NCBI GenBank assembly: GCA_016196035.1
Contig: JACPYM010000064.1
Span: 62,001-126,000 of the forward strand
Source: Acidobacteriota bacterium
GTDB taxonomy: Bacteria; Acidobacteriota; Blastocatellia; RBC074
Length of the DNA stretch: 64,000 nt
Direction: 5' to 3'
Part shown: positions 1 to 8,761 of the stretch, in pieces
Position numbering within the stretch: position 1 is the first letter of the stretch
Layout of the letters: the number at the start of each line of letters is the position of its first letter
Translations under genes and position numbers: made by a program
The notes under the pieces: model-generated
Told to the model about the DNA's origin: nothing
What the model saw: only the letters and a program-made list of their open reading frames with translations
Databases searched by the model: none

Positions 1-645
1 GCCTGGGATTTGCGCTACCCCGACGCGACGACCTTTCCGGGCATGATCTTGTGGGCAGGCAATACGTCAGGCCCGCGCGCTGTGCCCGGCAATTACCAAG
101 TCAAACTGACTGTTGATGGCAAGACACTGACCGAGACGTTTGAGGTACGCAAAGACCCGCGCGTGCCGACGACGCTGGCCGAGTTTCAAAAACAATTCGA
201 TCTGCTCGTCAAAATCCGCGACAAGTTCTCTGAGACCAGCGAAGCCATCACCAACATCCGCGACATCAAGCGCCAAACCGACGAATACGCCAAACGCGTC
301 GCCGGTCAGGCCGAGCTGAAACCCATCGTAGACGCGGCCAAAGCGCTCAACGACAAACTCACTGCCGTTGAAGTCGAGTTGTATCAAGTCAAAAACCAAA
401 GCGGCCAAGACCCGCTCAATTACCCGATCAAACTCAACAACAAAATCGCCGCGCTTGGCGGCTCGGTCGCAGGCAGCGATACGCAACCGACTGACCAGCA
501 AGTCGCCGTTTACGAAGACCTCGTCGCCAGGATCAACACGCAACTCGACAAGTTGAAACAGGTGCTGGCGGCGGACGTGCCTGCCTTTAACAAGCTGGTG
601 CAGGAGAAACAGGTGCCAGCGGTGTTTGTGAAATCGGCAAAGTAG
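1..645 (+). CDS. C-terminal part of a BNR/VPS10-type exported protein (5' truncated by window edge)
   Basis: The frame is open from base 1 to the TAG at 643-645, so only the last 214 codons are present. The segment begins with a W-D-L-R-Y-P motif, followed by a [12 protein letters not shown] strand and a K-D-P-R-V motif, then a charged helical tail. This order is typical of the C-terminus of large VPS10/BNR-repeat 'glycosyl hydrolase' proteins of Acidobacteriota and Bacteroidota, which are secreted beta-propellers with a final Ig-like domain. The propeller lies outside the window. Substrate and function are unknown; sialidase-type names for this family come from the fold only. Family recognition is from memory of the motif pattern. 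Confidence 0.7.
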   Translation, partial: AWDLRYPDATTFPGMILWAGNTSGPRAVPGNYQVKLTVDGKTLTETFEVRKDPRVPTTLAEFQKQFDLLVKIRDKFSETSEAITNIRDIKRQTDEYAKRVAGQAELKPIVDAAKALNDKLTAVEVELYQVKNQSGQDPLNYPIKLNNKIAALGGSVAGSDTQPTDQQVAVYEDLVARINTQLDKLKQVLAADVPAFNKLVQEKQVPAVFVKSAK

Positions 646-780
646 GGCAACGATGAACTGTGGCAATGTGCGTTCGTATCGCGTTTAAGGCGGAACTACA
701 AACGCGGGCGCTGAATGCGAGCGACTAAACCGAAGCAACCGACCTTGGCACATTCAACTCAATCAAACCCCAGCCGGAGC

Positions 781-878
781 AAGCGTTCAGAGTTCCGCCT
801 TTAGGCGGCAGCGCGCCGCAGGCGCGTCATTCCGGCGCTCCGCGCCGCCGCCGCCTAAAGGCGGAACTCTGAACGCTT
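781..878. repeat. Perfect 28-bp inverted repeat with 42-nt spacer
   Basis: Arms 781-808 and 851-878 are perfect reverse complements; the core word is GTTCCGCCTTTAGGCGG. It fills the convergent gap between the BNR-type gene and hsdS (646-966), where I see no gene. Related words occur at 680-700 and 13213-13230, so this is one of several intergenic palindrome families in the window. It could form a bidirectional terminator-like hairpin, but neither side has a clear T-tract. Confidence 0.85.
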
Positions 879-966
879 GCGCGCCACGGTTCGCGTTTCA
901 ATGAATGTTCCAAATTCGGCTGTTTCGATTTAGCCGCCCAAGAGCGCGCGTTTGTGCGGGTTGCGT

Positions 967-2277
967 TCACGCCTGCAACGCTTCCTTCAGCGCCACTTGC
1001 AGCAGGCTTTCCGCGCGCGCTTTGCCTTGCCGGATGCGCGCTTCCAGTTCGTCGCAGAATGCGAGCAGCGTTTCCAGCTTCGCCACGATGCGTTTTTGCT
1101 CGGCGAGCGGCGGGAGGGCAATGAGAACTTCGACCAACTTGCTGGACTTGATTCCCAATGCTGTCACGCCTGTTGCCTTTTTGCGCAACTGCTCTTGGAC
1201 AACTTTGGAGAGAATGGCATTTAACAAGAACTTACTGCTAAAGCTGATTGGTTGAATATTTATGATCCTCTGTGCCAGCGCAAATGATCCTTCATAATTC
1301 AACAGGCAGGCATTGCCTAAAGGTGCTTCTGTCGTAAACAAAATGTCTCCACTTCTTGGAAATCCTCTTGTCATATGTTTCCGGTAATCCTGCTCTGAAA
1401 TAAATTCTTCCGGCTCGTTAGAGAACCTCCCGAACCTGACGTTCTTTGCTGTAATCAACTTTATTCCTTGCTCTATCTTTGTCGGAGTTTTGCCTCGGTA
1501 ATCAATAAAATTGGTGATCTCTCCCAATCTACACCACGCCCAATTGTCGGGAATCTCAAAGAGAACTTCATCAGAGTTAATGGGTGGCAGCAGCTTGCCC
1601 CGCTTCAACTTCTTTTCAGCGATGAGCTTTTCCTTTTCGGCTTTGATCTTTTGCAGCAACACGGCGGCAGGTTCATTCGCTGCGTCCTGCGCGACCAGCT
1701 TGCCCTGCATCGCTTCACTCAGGAACGCCTGCCGCAACCGGCGCACGATCTCAAGCTGGTGATCGAGTTCGGCGGCCAGCCGCTTGCTGCCGGTTTCGAC
1801 CTTCTGAAATTGTTCGAAGAGTTGTTTCTGTTCTTCAAGCGATGGCAGAAGAATTTCTATGTTGAAGAATTTATCGGCTTGCAGGCGCACCCGGTTCGTC
1901 GTGCCGTCGCTGGCTTTCTTACACAAGTCATCAAAGAAGGCGGTTGAGGTCAGCTTCAGAAAGAAATGCTTATCAATGACGTTCTCATCCAGATCGAGGC
2001 ACCAGAAATCATTTGAAACAACCGCTCCGCTCAACTCCTGCGGGACGATACCAAACGCGCCGTGTCTGGCATCAATCCCGGAAAGGGTGAACTCGCCGGC
2101 TGAAACCTGGTGCATCGCGTTTGAACTGAGTTCTTTTCCCAGCACCTCTTTTCTGAGCACGACGCCTTTGTGATAGAGCCGCACCGTCACGAGTTTGTAG
2201 GCCGCCTCGTTTTCGATTTCAACCAGGTTTTTGACTCTCCGCAGAAAATCACCGAGCTTCACTTTTTTCCAGGTCAT
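967..2277 (-). CDS. hsdS: Type I restriction-modification specificity subunit S
   Basis: 436 residues, the usual HsdS size. It has two target-recognition domains in tandem, each followed by a conserved helical spacer: a first P-S-L-E-E-Q-K-Q motif near residues 145-152, a long coiled coil of about 80 residues, and a second P-P-L-A-E-Q-K-R motif near residue 395. Each recognition domain contacts one half of a bipartite DNA target, and the subunit docks two HsdM and two HsdR. It is the last gene of an hsdR-hsdM-hsdS run on the minus strand, separated from hsdM by 376 bp of palindromic repeats instead of the usual overlap or short gap. It therefore may need read-through or its own promoter. The recognition sequence cannot be predicted from this. 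Confidence 0.93.
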   Translation of the reverse strand: MTWKKVKLGDFLRRVKNLVEIENEAAYKLVTVRLYHKGVVLRKEVLGKELSSNAMHQVSAGEFTLSGIDARHGAFGIVPQELSGAVVSNDFWCLDLDENVIDKHFFLKLTSTAFFDDLCKKASDGTTNRVRLQADKFFNIEILLPSLEEQKQLFEQFQKVETGSKRLAAELDHQLEIVRRLRQAFLSEAMQGKLVAQDAANEPAAVLLQKIKAEKEKLIAEKKLKRGKLLPPINSDEVLFEIPDNWAWCRLGEITNFIDYRGKTPTKIEQGIKLITAKNVRFGRFSNEPEEFISEQDYRKHMTRGFPRSGDILFTTEAPLGNACLLNYEGSFALAQRIINIQPISFSSKFLLNAILSKVVQEQLRKKATGVTALGIKSSKLVEVLIALPPLAEQKRIVAKLETLLAFCDELEARIRQGKARAESLLQVALKEALQA

Positions 2278-2335
2278 TTCCTTCTCTGTCTCTTTCGTGT
2301 GTGCAGGCTTCGAGCAAGCACAGTTTCCCGTCTTG

Positions 2336-2466
2336 GCTCCGTAGGAGCCGGATGTTTATAGCCGATGATCGAACCTGATCTGCAAGCTCCGTAGGAGCGG
2401 AATGTGACAGATGCCGCTCCTATGGAGCTTGGGAGAATCACTCGTCGCGTTTCTATAAACATTCCG
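2336..2466. repeat. Nested inverted repeat (GCTCCGTAGGAGC family)
   Basis: Outer arms 2349-2361 and 2453-2466 share CGGATGTTTATAG / CTATAAACATTCCG. An inner pair, 2384-2400 and 2413-2430, shares AGCTCCGTAGGAGCGG with one mismatch. The block lies between hsdM and hsdS, next to the compound element at 2478-2656. A 72-codon ORF reading through it on the minus strand is not believable as a gene. Confidence 0.7.
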
Positions 2467-2477
2467 TGCCACGGCAC

Positions 2478-2656
2478 TAGACCGGTTTGCAATTGCGTTT
2501 ACGGGAGCGCGTTGGGCGGGGACAGTACCGCGCGCGTGAGCAAGCGGAGCCTGGGCGGTTCAGCCAACGGCATAAACTCGACGCGCCGCTTGCTCACGCG
2601 CGCGGTACCGTCCCGCTGCGCAACTTTTCCCATCCACCGATGTGAAAACCGATCTA
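2478..2656. repeat. Compound palindromic element, copy A (TA-flanked, MITE-like)
   Basis: 179 bp. Outer ends are TAGACCGGTTTGC (from 2478) and GTGAAAACCGATCTA (to 2656), so the element reads TA-GAnCGGTTT...AAACCGATC-TA. Inside is a long hairpin with arms 2518-2547 and 2586-2614 (word GGTACCGCGCGCGTGAGCAA) that differ at one base. The same inner hairpin occurs at 26182-26272, 26849-27095, 31915-32010 and 63169-63264. The right end overlaps the hsdM stop codon, which is the CTA at 2654-2656 on the plus strand. TA at both ends resembles the target duplication of IS630/Tc1-type MITEs; this is inference. Confidence 0.8.
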
Positions 2657-4084
2657 ATTTCCGAGCTGGCTCTCAGCTTTCAATCGTTCCAGCAACGCGT
2701 GGCTTTGGGCAAAACTCGTTTCCAGCAACTCGATCAATTCACGGCTGGTGTGTTCGTGCGCCTCTTCCTGCCGGTTCGGATTCTTGATGTCCAGATCGTA
2801 ATTGCGCGCCTTGATCGTTTCTATGTGAACGCGCCAGCAGACCTCGCTTTCTTTGCGGTCATCCCACCATTCCCGGATCGGCGTGAACTCTTCCAGGCGG
2901 ATCGTTTTGGTTTTGCTGTAGCTCTTCTGGCCCGTGGGCAGGCGGTGTTCGTAATACCAGACTTCGCGCGTCGGCGTGCCTTTGTCGAAAAACAGCAGGT
3001 TCGTCGCCACCGTCGCGTAAGGCTGAAAGACCGAATTGGGCAGACGGATGATCGTGTGCAGATTGCATTCGTCGAGCAGCCGCTGGCGCACGCGCTGTTT
3101 GACGCCTTCGCCGGTCAGCGAACCGTCGGGCAGCACGATGCCGGCGCGGCCGCCCATCTTCAGCAGGTGAACCATCAGAATCAGAAACAGGTCGGCGCTC
3201 TCTTTGGTGCGGAAGTTCTGCGGGAAGTTGGTTTCGTTGTTGTTCGCCACGATGCCGCCGAAGGGCGGATTGGCCAGGATGGCGTGGACGCGCTCGCGTT
3301 CGACGTAGTTGGTCAGCGGCTGTTCCAGCGCGTCGCGGAAGGTGATGTTGGGCACTTCGATGTCGTGCAGGATCAGATTAGTCGTCGCCAGCAAAAACGG
3401 TAGCGGCTTGTACTCCCAACCGATCACGTCGTCCTGCAAGGCCTGGCGCGCTTCGACGCTGTTGGCCTGTTGTTTCAAATGCTCAAGCGCGGCAATCAGG
3501 AAGCCGCCGGTGCCGCAGGCCGGATCGAGCACGCGTTCGCCCAATCGCGGGTTGATGCGTTCGGTGATGAAGCGCGTGATGGCGCGCGGCGTATAAAATT
3601 CGCCGCTCTTGCCGGCGCTCTGCAATTCGCGCAGGAAGCTTTCGTAAATGTCGCCAAAGGCGTGGCGGTCGCGCGCGATGTTGAAATCCAGCTCGTTGAG
3701 TTTGTTGAGCACCTTGCGGATGTTGATGCCGCTCTTCATGTAGTTGTTGTTGCCCGCGAAGACTTCGCGCACGATCAACGCGCGTTTGTTATTGCCGACG
3801 ACCAGATTGCGCAACGCGGGGAAGAGCCGGCGATCAACAAAGTCGAGCAACGCATCGCCCGTCATCCCTTCGTCATCGCCCGCCCAGTTTTCCCAATGCA
3901 GTTCGTCGGGGATCGGCGATTTGTAACTGTCATCGGTGAGTTCAAGCTCCTTGTCCTTGTCGCTGAAGATTTTGAAAAAGAGCATCCAGCCGAGTTGCTC
4001 GATGCGTTGGGCGTCGCCGTTGAGGCCCGTGTCCTGCCACATAATGTCGCGGATGGATTTAACGATTCCTTGTAAGTTTGCCAT
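2654..4084 (-). CDS. hsdM: Type I restriction-modification DNA methyltransferase subunit M (N6-adenine)
   Basis: 476 residues. An N-terminal helical HsdM_N domain (about 1-150) precedes an N6_Mtase domain with the SAM-binding motif D-P-A-C-G-T-G-G-F at 187-195 and the catalytic N-P-P-F motif at 272-275. It methylates adenine in the host copy of the type I target, using S-adenosylmethionine, in complex with HsdS. It lies downstream of hsdR (139-bp gap filled by a 42-bp inverted repeat) and upstream of hsdS. Its TAG stop lies inside the terminus of the compound palindromic element (2478-2656), so the last codons may have been reshaped by that insertion. Start is ATG with the expected family N-terminus M-A-N-L-Q. 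Confidence 0.95.
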   Translation of the reverse strand: MANLQGIVKSIRDIMWQDTGLNGDAQRIEQLGWMLFFKIFSDKDKELELTDDSYKSPIPDELHWENWAGDDEGMTGDALLDFVDRRLFPALRNLVVGNNKRALIVREVFAGNNNYMKSGINIRKVLNKLNELDFNIARDRHAFGDIYESFLRELQSAGKSGEFYTPRAITRFITERINPRLGERVLDPACGTGGFLIAALEHLKQQANSVEARQALQDDVIGWEYKPLPFLLATTNLILHDIEVPNITFRDALEQPLTNYVERERVHAILANPPFGGIVANNNETNFPQNFRTKESADLFLILMVHLLKMGGRAGIVLPDGSLTGEGVKQRVRQRLLDECNLHTIIRLPNSVFQPYATVATNLLFFDKGTPTREVWYYEHRLPTGQKSYSKTKTIRLEEFTPIREWWDDRKESEVCWRVHIETIKARNYDLDIKNPNRQEEAHEHTSRELIELLETSFAQSHALLERLKAESQLGN

Positions 4085-4099
4085 TTGTGATTGTGCGCT

Positions 4100-4222
4100 C
4101 TGGGTACGCAGCGCTTCCAGCGTGCGGTCTCGGCAGCAGACTAACGAATGCCGGAGGGGTTTGCCTGCCGGTTCGATTCCGTCTGCTGCCGAGACCGCAC
4201 GCTGGAAGCGCTGCGTACCCAG
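4100..4222. repeat. Perfect 42-bp inverted repeat between hsdR and hsdM
   Basis: Arms 4100-4141 and 4181-4222 are perfect reverse complements around a 39-nt spacer; the word GTACGCAGCGCTTCCAGC is typical. It ends 1 bp before the last base of the hsdR stop codon. When transcribed it would form a very stable stem and may partly uncouple hsdM from hsdR. No T-tract follows, so it is probably a mobile-type repeat rather than an evolved terminator. Confidence 0.9.
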
Positions 4223-4223
4223 G

Positions 4224-6608
4224 TTATGCCGTTTTGTAAAGCTCGCTTTCCAGTTCGCGCACGGCAGCCAGGTATTGCTCGCGGCTGCCGAACTCGCGGA
4301 TGATTTCGAGGGGCGAGCCGATTTCGGTGAAGGGGCGGACGTTCAGGACTTTGATGTTTTCGATGTCTTCGATGCCCTCGTCGGCGTATTTGTCGAGCAG
4401 GGCTTCGAGCACCTGGCGCGCCTGGGCACCGTACTTGGTGAAGTAATCGCGCTTGCGCACGTTGTTGGCACGCTCGCGCCGGGTGAGCGGCGGTTGATCG
4501 TAAGCCACGTGGCAGATCAGGTCGAAGAGATCGAGCCGGCCGGCCACCGATTCGCGCAACGCTTCGATGGGCACGCCCTGTTCTTCCAATTCGCGGATCA
4601 AAACTTCTTTCCTGTCCGCCGCGTGCCATTTGTTCAGAAACTCGTTCAGCGTCGCAAACTGTTCGGTGACGACTTCGCGCGTGTAATCGGTCAGCTTGCG
4701 CGTAATCAGCTTGCCGTCGCGGTCGAACGACAATTCGCGCGCCACCAACACCGAAACATCCACGCCGCTGACATAAACCTTTTCGCGCGGCACCGACACC
4801 GCGCCGGAAAAAGGATTGCGGATTTGCGGCGGAACGAGCGTGATCTCTTCGCCGGATTCCGGGTCAATGAGCGGCGTCTGGTCGTGTTCCTCTTCGTCAA
4901 TGACCTTGCTCAAATCTTCATCTTCGCCGGCAGGCTTGATGCGGATGGGGTCGCCGTCAAAATCCTGATCGGCGAACAGGTCCGTGGCGTTCCTGAAATC
5001 CAGGATAGTGAAGTAAAACTTGTTGTGATCCGCGTCAATGCGTGTGCCGCGTCCGATGATCTGTTTGAACTTGGTCATGGACTTGATGTTGGAATCGAGC
5101 ACGATGACCTTGCAGGTGCGCGCGTCCACGCCGGTCGTCATCAATTCCGAAGTCGCCGCAATGACGGGGAACTTCTCTTCGGGGTTGGTGAAGTTTTCCA
5201 GTTCGCGTTTGCCTTCGTCGTTGTCGCCCGTGATCTGCATCACGTATTTGTAATTCGCGGCGGCGATGTCGGCGTTGGCATTGCGCAGTTCGCTGGTCAT
5301 GCCCTCGGCGTGTTCGATGTCGCAGCAAAAGGCGATGGTCTTGTCGTAACGATCCGTGCCTTTCAGAAACTCGGTGAGCTTGCGCGCGACCAGCTTGCGG
5401 CGCTCTTCGACGACCAGGTTTTTGTCGAAATCGGTGCGGTTGTAGATGCGGTCTTCGACCGGCTTGCCCGCTTTGTCTTTGAAACCTTGCGGCGGCCGCC
5501 AGCCTTCCAGATCAATGTCCAGCGCGACGCGCACGACGCGGTAGGGCGCGAGGAAGCCGTCGTCAATGCCCTGTTTGAGCGAATAGGTATAGATCGGGTC
5601 GCCGAAGTATTCGCTGTTGCTGGTCTCTTCTGTCTCTTTCGGCGTGGCGGTCAGGCCGATCTGCGTGGCTTTGTTGAAGTACCGCAAAATCTCCTGCCAG
5701 GCGCTGTCGTCGCGCGCGCTGCCACGATGGCACTCGTCCACGATGATCAGGTCAAAGAAGTCGCGCGAGAATTGTTTGTAGATGTTGCTCGCTTCTTCCG
5801 CGCCGGACAGCCCTTGATAAAGCGCCAGATAGATTTCGTAGGCCTTGTCCACCTGATGCTGTTTGACGACGGTCAGCTTGTCTTTGAAGTGTTTGAAATC
5901 GCCGCGCCGCGTCTGTTCGATCAGCGCGTTGCGGTCGGCCAGAAACAGGATGCGTTTGCGCGCGCCCGCCTTCCACAAGCGCCAGGCAATCTGAAAGGCT
6001 GTGTAAGTCTTGCCCGTGCCGGTAGCCATCACCAGCAGGATGCGCCGCTGCCCGGTGGCGATGGCTTCGACGGTGCGATTGACGGCGATCTGCTGGTAAT
6101 AGCGCGGCTGGCGTCCGCTGCCGTCGTCGTAATAACTCTGCGCGGCGATGGTCTCGGCGTCGGGCGTGGTGAGGCCGCGCTGGAGTTTGTACTTCGCCCA
6201 AAGTGCGGCGGGCGCAGGAAAGCTGTCGTTGTCGAGTTCCGTTTCGATGTTGCCCTCGGTCGCGGTCTTGTCGTGAAAGAGAAAGCCATCGCCGTTGCTG
6301 CTGAAGACAAACGGCAGGTCGAGGATGCGCGCATAGTCCAGCGCCTGTTGCAAGCCCGCGCGCAAGGTGTGCTTGTTGTCTTTGGCTTCGATGATAGCCA
6401 GCGGGATGTTGGGCTTGTAGTAAAGAATGTAATCGGCGCGCTTCGCCGTCCCGCGCGCGTGCAGCCTGCCGCGCACGATGATCTTGCCGTCGGTGAAAGA
6501 AACCTCTTCCAGGAACTGGGTGTGCCTGTCCCAGCCTGCTTTTTCAACTGCGGGAGTGATGTACTTCGTGCAGATGTCGCGTTCGGACAGGGACTTTTTA
6601 TCAATCAT
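4224..6608 (-). CDS. hsdR: Type I restriction endonuclease subunit R (EcoEI-like)
   Basis: 794 residues from the ATG at 6608 (M-I-D-K-K-S-L-S); an upstream in-frame ATG adds 32 residues of doubtful coding quality. The N-terminal HSDR_N nuclease has the PD-(D/E)xK residues D59 and E74-A-K76. The helicase motor has Walker A M-A-T-G-T-G-K-T at 194-201, a D-E-C-H box at 291-294 and a G-R-G-T-R motif VI, and the tail looks like EcoEI_R_C. It cleaves unmethylated DNA after ATP-driven translocation, with HsdM and HsdS. No frameshift or missing motif is seen, so the system looks intact. It is the first gene of the operon; no strong Shine-Dalgarno was found. Confidence 0.94.
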   Translation of the reverse strand: MIDKKSLSERDICTKYITPAVEKAGWDRHTQFLEEVSFTDGKIIVRGRLHARGTAKRADYILYYKPNIPLAIIEAKDNKHTLRAGLQQALDYARILDLPFVFSSNGDGFLFHDKTATEGNIETELDNDSFPAPAALWAKYKLQRGLTTPDAETIAAQSYYDDGSGRQPRYYQQIAVNRTVEAIATGQRRILLVMATGTGKTYTAFQIAWRLWKAGARKRILFLADRNALIEQTRRGDFKHFKDKLTVVKQHQVDKAYEIYLALYQGLSGAEEASNIYKQFSRDFFDLIIVDECHRGSARDDSAWQEILRYFNKATQIGLTATPKETEETSNSEYFGDPIYTYSLKQGIDDGFLAPYRVVRVALDIDLEGWRPPQGFKDKAGKPVEDRIYNRTDFDKNLVVEERRKLVARKLTEFLKGTDRYDKTIAFCCDIEHAEGMTSELRNANADIAAANYKYVMQITGDNDEGKRELENFTNPEEKFPVIAATSELMTTGVDARTCKVIVLDSNIKSMTKFKQIIGRGTRIDADHNKFYFTILDFRNATDLFADQDFDGDPIRIKPAGEDEDLSKVIDEEEHDQTPLIDPESGEEITLVPPQIRNPFSGAVSVPREKVYVSGVDVSVLVARELSFDRDGKLITRKLTDYTREVVTEQFATLNEFLNKWHAADRKEVLIRELEEQGVPIEALRESVAGRLDLFDLICHVAYDQPPLTRRERANNVRKRDYFTKYGAQARQVLEALLDKYADEGIEDIENIKVLNVRPFTEIGSPLEIIREFGSREQYLAAVRELESELYKTA

Positions 6609-7076
6609 AAGCGCTTGCCTGTAGTGAGGGGGGCGGCTGTTTTCCGTATCTTGATTCAGCGGACTAGCAGCACTCTGCCTGCTGATAAAAGCCCGTAGTG
6701 CCATAAAAGTAAAGATAAAGCTTGTTGAGCCGGGGGCAAATCAAGCCCGGCGACACCTTAACCGGCGCCAGCCGCGCGGCACTCGGATTATACCGATACA
6801 CCCGAATTATTGAACGCCCAGCGGTGAACAGGCAGCCTGGCCTGCTATAAAAATTGCCGCGGAGCGTTCCTATTCCGCGCTGGATAGAAACCCCAACACA
6901 GAAAAAGGAAGGCTGCGCGGCTTTTCTTTAAGCAGGCAGGGATGCCTGCGCTCCCAAGGAAGACATGTTTTTCCCGCCAGCTATGGTCACACGAGCCATA
7001 ACAGCGTAGACTGCCTGCGTCACCAATCAATTCCACACTCCACAAACTAAAAACCGCCGCTACAGAAAGGCTTTTT
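6609..7076. other. Divergent intergenic region between hsdR and the radical SAM gene
   Basis: 468 bp with no credible gene. It should hold the promoters of the hsd operon (minus) and the radical SAM gene (plus). I see a short repeat word GGCAGGGATGCCTGCGCTCCC near 6935-6955, common in repeat-rich genomes, and an AGAAAGG ribosome-binding site at 7064-7070 serving the gene at 7077. No -35/-10 pair could be assigned with confidence. Confidence 0.5.
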
Positions 7077-8639
7077 CTGAAAATACTCCTATACAACCCT
7101 GACAACGGGGTGACGCGCAATTTCATGCCGCACCTCTGGATGTTCCTGTTGCAATCGCTCACCCCGCCCGAGCACGAAGTCATCTTGATTGACGGCAACG
7201 CCCAGGCGATGGATGAAGCCGGACTCGCACGTTTTGTGCGCGAAAACAACATCGGCCTCGTCGGCATCGGCGCGATGACGCGGATGATTGCGAAGGCTTA
7301 CCGCATGGCCGATGCCGTGCGCGCCGTCGGTGTGCCCGTCGTGATGGGCGGGCCGCACATCACCGAAGTGCCCGATGAACCGTTAGGCCGCGACGGCGGG
7401 CCACAACACGCCGATGCCATCGCGCTGGGCGAAGCCGATGAGACCTGGGCGCAAATCGTGGCCGATGCGGCGCGCGGCGAGTTGAAAGACATCTACACGC
7501 CTGTGGATGCCAACGGCAAGGAGCGCAAGCCGAGCTTGCAGCCGTATCCGAAGATTCCGTGGGAAACGATGAATCTCGAACAGTTCGACATCATCCCCAA
7601 ATTCCTGAGTCCCTGGTTGAGCAAGATCGGCGGCGGCTGGGGCACGTTCCGCATCATCCCGCTCGAATCGGGACGCGGCTGTCCGTATGGCTGCGAGTTT
7701 TGCACGGTGACGGGTTTCTTTGGCGATTCGATCCGCTTCCGCAGCAATGAGTGCGTGGTAAACGAGTTGTTGCGTTTGAAAGCCCGCTCGAAAAGCGAGC
7801 ACGGACAGACGGCTGTCTTTTTTATTGACGACAACTTCGCGATCAACATCAAGCGGACGAAATCGCTGTTGCGCGACATCATCGCCGCCGAGGCGCAGGT
7901 TTTCTGGACGGCGCAGATCAGCGCCAACTTGCTCAAGGACGAAGAACTCGTTGACCTGATCGCCGCCGCCGGGGGCAAGTGGATTTTCATCGGCATGGAA
8001 TCCCTAGACCCGGCGAATCTGGCCGACGTGAATAAGAGCTTCAACAAGCCCGCCGATTACGCCGCCGTGCTGAATCGCTTGGCGCAACGCAACATCGTGG
8101 CGATCACGTCGTTCATCTTCGGGCTGGATAACGACACCGTGGGCGTGGCTGACCGCACGCTGGCCCAGATGCGCGATTGGCCGCCGGGCTTGCCGGTCTT
8201 CGGCCAATTGACGCCCTTTCCTTCGACGCCATTGTATGCGCGGCTGCTGGCGGCGGGCCGTTTGACGCGGCCCAAACACTGGCTGGATTTTGCGCCCTAC
8301 AAGATGGCGCATACGCCGCTGAAGATTTCGATTGACGATGCGCAGACCGAAGTGTTTCAAGCGTGGACAGACTCGTACAGCCCAGCCGCAATTGAACGCG
8401 CTGTTGATGCGTTGGCGGGCAAACCGATCTGGTTGCAAATCAGCATGTTCATCGGACGGCTGAGCTTTCGCGGGATTTACTTCCCGCAAATGGGGCGGCT
8501 GGCTTGGCTGAAAGTCGCTTGGCAAAACCGGCGCACGATTGCGAAGCTCGTGCGCGAAGGCTTCCGCAAAGGACTCAGAGAGCGCCCGGCCCCAGTCGTC
8601 ATTCCTGTGGTGGTCGCGCCGGAGCAGCAAAAGATATAG
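7077..8639 (+). CDS. B12-binding-domain radical SAM protein, probable CTG start
   Basis: 520 residues if started at CTG 7077. An N-terminal cobalamin-binding-like Rossmann domain (about 1-140, with M-G-G-P-H-I-T near 90) is followed by a radical SAM domain with the cluster motif C-P-Y-G-C-E-F-C at residues 202-209, then a C-terminal helical tail. Such proteins cleave SAM reductively; many methylate or rearrange lipids or cofactors. The actual substrate is unknown. The first ATG/GTG in frame (GTG 7110) lies inside the conserved N-terminus: K-I-L-L-Y-N-P-D-N-G precedes it in frame and matches my memory of relatives that begin M-K-I-L-L-Y. A ribosome-binding site AGAAAGG sits 6 nt before the CTG. 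The gene seems to stand alone; a long hairpin follows. Confidence 0.85.
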   Translation: MKILLYNPDNGVTRNFMPHLWMFLLQSLTPPEHEVILIDGNAQAMDEAGLARFVRENNIGLVGIGAMTRMIAKAYRMADAVRAVGVPVVMGGPHITEVPDEPLGRDGGPQHADAIALGEADETWAQIVADAARGELKDIYTPVDANGKERKPSLQPYPKIPWETMNLEQFDIIPKFLSPWLSKIGGGWGTFRIIPLESGRGCPYGCEFCTVTGFFGDSIRFRSNECVVNELLRLKARSKSEHGQTAVFFIDDNFAINIKRTKSLLRDIIAAEAQVFWTAQISANLLKDEELVDLIAAAGGKWIFIGMESLDPANLADVNKSFNKPADYAAVLNRLAQRNIVAITSFIFGLDNDTVGVADRTLAQMRDWPPGLPVFGQLTPFPSTPLYARLLAAGRLTRPKHWLDFAPYKMAHTPLKISIDDAQTEVFQAWTDSYSPAAIERAVDALAGKPIWLQISMFIGRLSFRGIYFPQMGRLAWLKVAWQNRRTIAKLVREGFRKGLRERPAPVVIPVVVAPEQQKI

Positions 8640-8665
8640 GTTGCGCGAGAGTTTAGACGATCAAC

Positions 8666-8747
8666 GCAAAAGAGCATGGAGTTCAGGCTTCAGCCTGTGT
8701 CGAAAATCTCGAACACAGGCTGAAGCCTGAACTCCATGCTCTTTTGC
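8666..8747. repeat. Perfect 35-bp inverted repeat, terminator-like
   Basis: Arms 8666-8700 and 8713-8747 are perfect complements around a 12-nt loop; the word GGAGTTCAGGCTTCAGCCTG is typical of repeat families in such genomes. The ends carry AAAA/TTTT, so on either strand the stem is followed by a short T-run. It lies between convergent genes and could terminate both. Confidence 0.85.
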
Positions 8748-8761
8748 ATAAGTCCTGTGGC

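Noticed and set aside
2274-2492. 72-codon minus-strand ORF between hsdM and hsdS
   Set aside because: It consists of the nested GCTCCGTAGGAGC repeat; no protein similarity.
3936-6698. 920-codon ORF on the plus strand opposite hsdR
   Set aside because: It is the mirror of a well-supported HsdR gene; GC-rich codon use leaves the opposite strand free of stops. No domain is recognisable in it.
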